A stretch of 5,202 nt of DNA, taken from NCBI GenBank assembly GCA_017694135.1, contig JADING010000027.1, forward strand, positions 1 through 5,202, in the 5' to 3' direction. This DNA is from Candidatus Scatoplasma merdavium (GTDB taxonomy: Bacteria > Bacillota_I > Bacilli_A > RFN20 > CAG-288). The notes under the pieces are model-generated. The model saw only the letters and a program-made list of their open reading frames with translations, did not search any database and was not told where the DNA came from. The position numbers were made by a program, and so were the translations under genes. Shown in pieces: positions 4,315 to 5,202 of the stretch (its first letter is position 1; every line of letters begins with the position of its first letter).

Positions 4315-5202
4315 ATGGTTAACCAAGAAACAATAAACGTTCAACAAACAATTCAAGAAAACGACATAAAAAGAGCAGAAAGATGGAAAAAGGCCGATAA
4401 AATCGTCCGTTTCTTTTTCCTTGCTATAACTTGTATCTGCTCATCAGTTATTATTGTTGTCACAATCTTTATCGCCTTTAAAGGTCTGTTACCTTTTTTT
4501 AAAACCTACACTGAAAACGGACAAAGCGGACACATTAACGCCCTCTTTTTCTTCTCCGGTTTAAGATTCAATAACGGGTATGATCCGGTAACCGGAACTT
4601 ACTTATACGGAGTAATGTATCTCGCTTTTAACACCATTTACTTAAATTTGTTCGCCGCAATTATTTCTATTCCTACTGCTGTCTTAACTTCTCTTTTTAT
4701 CGCTAGAACAGCACCGAAAGTATTATCAAAAGGCATTCAAACTGGCGTAGACTTGTTGGCCTCTATTCCTTCAGTAATCTATGGTATTTTCGGTGTCGGT
4801 ATCATAATTCCAGCTATTAAAGTTATCGCTAGAAGTCTAGGCTTTTCTTCAGCTTCCGGTGTATCTTTGCTTTCAGGAGCGATAATTTTAGCCTTAATGT
4901 CACTTCCTACCATGATATCAGTCTCTGTCACCGCCTTAAAAAGCGTCGATAAATCGCTGATAAACGGCTCGCTAGCTCTAGGTGCTTCCAAGGCTCAAAC
5001 CGATTTTAAAATCTGCTTAAAAGCCGCAAAATCCGGCATTTTTGCCGGTATTATCTTAGGCTTAGGAAGAGCGCTAGGCGAAGCTACCGCCATATCCATG
5101 GTCTGCGGATCTCCGACTTACGGTATAACTTTAAATCCGTTTGATCCAATTATGACTTTAACTTCACAGATGATGCTTTCAATCGGTGAAGCGGTCCCTA
5201 AT
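4315..5202 (+). CDS. pstC: Phosphate ABC transporter permease PstC, C-terminus cut by the window
   Basis: One of the two membrane channel subunits of the Pst importer, expected to pair with PstA and dock on PstB. The visible 296 residues hold a charged, Gln-rich cytoplasmic N-terminus (1-28), TM1 (about 30-55), an external loop with GLRFNNGYDPVTG (82-94), TM2 (about 103-130), TM3 (about 144-168, with SIPSVIYGIFG), TM4 (about 184-208, SLPTMISVSVTAL), the EAA-type coupling loop INGSLALGASKAQTDFKI (216-233), and TM5 with GLGRALGEATAISMVCG (249-265). PstC is normally 290-330 residues, so only the last helix and tail are missing. The ATG at 4315 is chosen because TM1 begins 30 residues later and no other good in-frame start lies nearby; it has no Shine-Dalgarno, being preceded by the terminator U-tract. 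The rest of the operon (pstA, pstB, perhaps phoU) would follow. Confidence 0.95.
   Translation, partial: MVNQETINVQQTIQENDIKRAERWKKADKIVRFFFLAITCICSSVIIVVTIFIAFKGLLPFFKTYTENGQSGHINALFFFSGLRFNNGYDPVTGTYLYGVMYLAFNTIYLNLFAAIISIPTAVLTSLFIARTAPKVLSKGIQTGVDLLASIPSVIYGIFGVGIIIPAIKVIARSLGFSSASGVSLLSGAIILALMSLPTMISVSVTALKSVDKSLINGSLALGASKAQTDFKICLKAAKSGIFAGIILGLGRALGEATAISMVCGSPTYGITLNPFDPIMTLTSQMMLSIGEAVPN

Noticed and set aside
4779..4991. 70-codon minus-strand open frame
   Set aside because: Antisense shadow inside pstC.
1..5202. CRISPR array, tRNA, rRNA, insertion sequence or phage elements
   Set aside because: No spaced direct repeats, cloverleaf, transposase or integrase signals were seen on either strand.

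Overview
The window comes from a low-GC, AT-rich bacterium, most likely a member of the Firmicutes (Bacilli/Mollicutes-like or clostridial gut lineages). The basis is lipoprotein signal peptides on the binding proteins, Gram-positive-type AAGG Shine-Dalgarno sites, TTAACA-type Pho boxes, and a purine riboswitch. TGG encodes tryptophan and all complete genes end in TAA, so nothing calls for a recoded UGA. The lineage is inferred from style only; no marker gene is present.

Left part (1-1892, minus strand): a nucleoside-type ABC uptake operon. In the direction of transcription it has a weak promoter (about 1899-1927) and a guanine-class purine riboswitch aptamer (1808-1879). These are followed by a BMP/PnrA-family lipoprotein binding protein (597-1721), an intrinsic terminator or attenuator (569-592), and the start of a RbsA/NupO-like ATPase (1-538, cut by the window edge). 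The riboswitch is the strongest clue to the substrate: purine nucleosides or bases.

Middle (1893-3133): an AT-rich spacer holding two overlapping, mutually exclusive palindromes (1943-1972), then manA (2045-3133, minus), a class I mannose-6-phosphate isomerase-type enzyme with its own promoter.

Right part (3134-5202, plus strand): a phosphate-uptake (pst) operon divergent from manA. The shared intergenic region carries four TTWACA Pho-box hexamers. pstS (3323-4264) encodes the phosphate-binding lipoprotein, but its two halves are in inverted order: the signal peptide leads straight into what is normally the C-terminal half (RDTESGT phosphate loop), and the normal N-terminal half (GSTSV, TGSGDA, DIAFASRE, DGIVIGVN) comes last. 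The motif order is that of a circularly permuted PstS, with all expected phosphate ligands retained. This is the main discovery candidate. A perfect 11-bp terminator separates pstS from pstC (4315 to the window end), and its U-tract runs directly into the pstC start codon with no Shine-Dalgarno.

Both ABC systems share one design: a strongly codon-biased binding-protein gene, then a partial terminator, then the membrane and ATPase genes. This fits making more binding protein than transporter.
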